From: Endozoicomonas euniceicola
GTDB taxonomy: Bacteria > Pseudomonadota > Gammaproteobacteria > Pseudomonadales > Endozoicomonadaceae
Direction of reading: 5' to 3'
Assembly: GCF_025562755.1 (NCBI RefSeq)
Contig: NZ_CP103300.1
Span: 6,016,501-6,080,500, forward strand
DNA: 64,000 bases
Shown here: positions 61,933 through 64,000 of the stretch, in pieces
Layout: each line of letters begins with the position of its first letter
How positions within the stretch are numbered: position 1 is the first letter of the stretch
Position numbers and translations under genes: made by a program
The notes under the pieces: model-generated
The model's input: the letters and a program-made list of their open reading frames with translations, nothing else
Told to the model about the DNA's origin: nothing
Database searches by the model: none

Positions 61933-63465
61933 TCAGCGTTTAAAGAAACCCAGCGGGTTGATATCATAACTCACCAGCAGGTTCTTGGTTTGCTGATAAT
62001 GTTCCAGTGTCTGTTTATGCGTCTCCCGCCCTACACCGGATTTCTTGTAGCCACCAAAGGCGGCATGTGCCGGATATAGATGAAAACAGTTGGTCCAGAC
62101 CCGACCGGCTTCAATGCCACGCCCCATTCTGAAAGCACGGTTGACATCACGGGTCCAGACACCGGCACCCAGCCCATACTGGGTATCATTGGCCAGTGCC
62201 AGGGCTTCGGCTTCATCTTTAAAGGTGGTAACGCCGACAACAGGGCCAAAGATTTCTTCCTGGAACACCCGCATATCGTTACTGCCCTTCATCAGGGTTG
62301 GCTGGATATAGAAACCTTTCTCATAACCCTTGCCAATATCCGCTTTGTCACCACCCAGCAGGAACTGAACGCCTTCATTACGGCCGATTTCCAGGTAGTT
62401 CATGATTCTGTCAAACTGTTCAAGAGAAACCTGGGCACCTAACTGGGTTTCAGTGTCGAGGGGGTCGCCCCGTTTTATATGCCCTGAACGTTCGACAACT
62501 TTTGTGATAAATCCGTCGTAGATGGACTCCTGAATCAGTACTCTCGAAGGACAGGTACAGACTTCACCCTGGTTGAAAAAGCCAAGAACCGCCCCTTCAA
62601 TGCACTTGCTCAGGTATTCGTCTTCCTGTTGGAGAACGTCTTCAAAATAGAGGTTGGGTGATTTACCACCCAGCTCGACCGTGGAAGGAATAATATTCTC
62701 TGCCGCACACTTGAGAATATGCGAGCCCACCGGGGTTGAACCCGTAAAGGCAATTTTGGCAATTCGCTGACTGGTCGCCAGGGCTTGACCGGCCTCTTCT
62801 CCAAAACCATTAACAATATTCACAACCCCGGGCGGCAGCAGATCACCAATCAGTTCCATCAGAACCATAATTGAGGCGGGTGTCTGTTCTGCCGGTTTCA
62901 GGACGACACAGTTTCCTGCCGCCAGAGCCGGAGCCAGTTTCCAGGCCGCCATCAGCAGCGGAAAATTCCAGGGAATAATTTGTCCGACAACGCCCAGAGG
63001 TTCATGAAAATGGTAAGACACTGTCGTGTTGTCAATATCTGCTGTACTGCCTTCCTGTGCACGAATGCAGCCAGCGAAGTAGCGGAAATGATCCACAGCC
63101 AGGGGCATATCAGCGGCCAGAATTTCTCTGATGGCTTTGCCATTGTCCCAGGTTTCTGCCACCGCCAGCATTTCCAGATTCTGTTCAATGCGGTCGGCTA
63201 TCTTCAACAAAATATTGGATCGCTCAGTGACAGAGGTTTTCCCCCAACTTGCTTTAGCGGCATGGGCGGCATCCAGCGCCAGATTGATATCGTCTTCCGC
63301 CGATCGAACCACTTCACAGATCACTTCTCCCGTTATCGGGGTGGTGTTTTCAAAGTATTTGCCCTTGACAGAGGGTACCCACTCGCCACCTATGTAGTTT
63401 TCATAACGGCCTTTAAAGGTGACAAGGGAAGCAGGATGGCCGGGACGCTCATAGATCATATTCAT
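61933..63465 (-). CDS. aldB: NAD(P)-dependent aldehyde dehydrogenase (AldB/ExaC-like)
   Basis: 510 residues, near identical in length to E. coli AldB. Nearly all family blocks are present: YIGGEWVPSVKGKYFENTTP, GQIIPWNFPLLMAAWKLAPA, the NAD loop FTGSTPVG, catalytic Glu in TVELGGKSPN, catalytic Cys in FFNQGEVCTCPSR and FGGYKKSGVGRETHKQTLEH. It oxidises acetaldehyde and similar short aldehydes to acids. The ATG at 63465 has AGG four bases upstream; a second ATG six bases on is possible. Confidence 0.92.
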   Translation of the reverse strand: MNMIYERPGHPASLVTFKGRYENYIGGEWVPSVKGKYFENTTPITGEVICEVVRSAEDDINLALDAAHAAKASWGKTSVTERSNILLKIADRIEQNLEMLAVAETWDNGKAIREILAADMPLAVDHFRYFAGCIRAQEGSTADIDNTTVSYHFHEPLGVVGQIIPWNFPLLMAAWKLAPALAAGNCVVLKPAEQTPASIMVLMELIGDLLPPGVVNIVNGFGEEAGQALATSQRIAKIAFTGSTPVGSHILKCAAENIIPSTVELGGKSPNLYFEDVLQQEDEYLSKCIEGAVLGFFNQGEVCTCPSRVLIQESIYDGFITKVVERSGHIKRGDPLDTETQLGAQVSLEQFDRIMNYLEIGRNEGVQFLLGGDKADIGKGYEKGFYIQPTLMKGSNDMRVFQEEIFGPVVGVTTFKDEAEALALANDTQYGLGAGVWTRDVNRAFRMGRGIEAGRVWTNCFHLYPAHAAFGGYKKSGVGRETHKQTLEHYQQTKNLLVSYDINPLGFFKR

Positions 63466-63775
63466 TTACCTGCATTTTTATTGTGAAGTGAATCAGACTT
63501 TCAATGCGACAATGACTGACTTACGGGGACGGCCTGCAAGGTCAAGTTGCACTCAATCACTTTTCCTTTCAGGCGATTTGCCATCAGGGAGCACTCATTC
63601 AGCGCTATTGCGAATGAGTGATTTCCTGAATGAGTATGATCAGTATTGAAGAAACATTGCACCCCGTCCAGAGGTTTTTTTCAATTAACCCGCATAGTTT
63701 TTATGTGATCAGAATGAACAAAGGCTACATTATGCGAAGCATTCGTAGTTCCTTTGTGGTTTGCTGGTTTTTCCT
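63466..63775. promoter_or_regulatory. divergent promoter region between aldB and the HD-domain gene
   Basis: 310 bases without a gene. ACAAAGG near 63719 and CCTTTGT near 63754 are inverted, surrounding a smaller GCGAA-type stem. The region must hold the promoters of both divergent genes; I cannot place boxes reliably. Confidence 0.4.
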
Positions 63776-64000
63776 ATGAAACAAGCCGTTAATATCCTGA
63801 TTTTGACTTTTTTTTTACCCATTATACGACTATCACCGTGTGAAGCCGGACGACAGGATGAGCTATCAGTAGCCACCTGGTACGGAGACATGCATTTCTC
63901 CTCTCCGGGTGAACAGCTTTTTGGTGATTTGCTGCACAGCCAGCCAATTCAACGACTAAAACAGATCAATCAATATGGTGTTATCCAACTGGTTGACACC
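63776..64000 (+). CDS. exported HD-domain-like protein, partial
   Basis: 75 codons before the window ends. A signal peptide (VNILILTFFLPIIRL) precedes HFSSPGEQLFGDLLHSQPIQ and RLKQINQYGVIQLV, the start pattern of HD-superfamily phosphohydrolases whose early helix usually reads QRLRxIxQLG. The metal-binding His-Asp residues lie beyond the window. Export of such a protein would be unusual. Confidence 0.5.
   Translation, partial: MKQAVNILILTFFLPIIRLSPCEAGRQDELSVATWYGDMHFSSPGEQLFGDLLHSQPIQRLKQINQYGVIQLVDT

Overview
The window looks like a gammaproteobacterial chromosome with a very high load of mobile DNA. The right-hand 11 kb is ordinary housekeeping DNA (queH, a metallophosphoesterase, ppnN, tamB-tamA, aldB). 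The first 53 kb is almost wholly accessory. Gene style and transposon density suggest an Oceanospirillales or Endozoicomonas-like, host-associated marine bacterium; this is inference and no rRNA or other marker is present. I found no tRNA, rRNA or CRISPR array.

Layout. 1-1.2 kb: phage-type recombination pair (YqaJ-like exonuclease, Bet/RecT). 1.7-5.5 kb: a putP fragment abutting the right end of a Tn3-family transposon, then an IS21-family element (5-bp target duplication ACACT) inside a structure flanked by 229-bp direct repeats. 5.8-9.6 kb: a tight four-gene cluster of ferredoxin, Tat-exported intradiol-dioxygenase-like protein, Sec-exported Rhs protein with a cysteine-peptidase-like tip, and a small membrane protein that could be its immunity partner. 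10.2-14.6 kb: an IS3-family element split by a second IS21-family element (target duplication GCTGC). 15.5-22.4 kb: a Tn3-family transposon with 38-bp ends, tnpA, a serine resolvase, VapD and a DUF5397-type partner, a CoiA-like (DUF6035) protein and a protein resembling the anti-Cas12a protein AcrVA2, whose last domain lies in the -1 frame after a run of eight A.

22.4-33.7 kb is part of an integrative conjugative element with F-type mating-pair genes and a MobH relaxase (traN 3' end, traL-E-K-B-V-A, mobH, traD, DUF4400, traF, xis, int), the layout known from SXT/R391-like elements but lacking traC, W, U, H and G here. A winged-helix/nucleotidyltransferase pair behind three operator boxes at exact 21-bp spacing sits between traN and traL. 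Three consecutive Fic-domain genes follow the integrase. The third has lost the catalytic His and has an 18-bp perfect inverted repeat in front of it.

37.9-52.95 kb is a nest of insertion sequences: three IS66-family copies (none with an intact transposase), two ISKra4-family copies of 1643 bp with 9-bp duplications, a broken IS1634 element and an ISAzo13-family element. They interrupt an integrase-like gene, a CobT-like VWA gene and a PD-(D/E)XK nuclease gene. IS66 copies A and C carry the two halves of one 8-bp target duplication and of one reading frame, so recombination between them has inverted about 10-14 kb. From 53.1 kb the sequence returns to chromosomal genes on the minus strand, ending with the start of an exported HD-domain-like protein.
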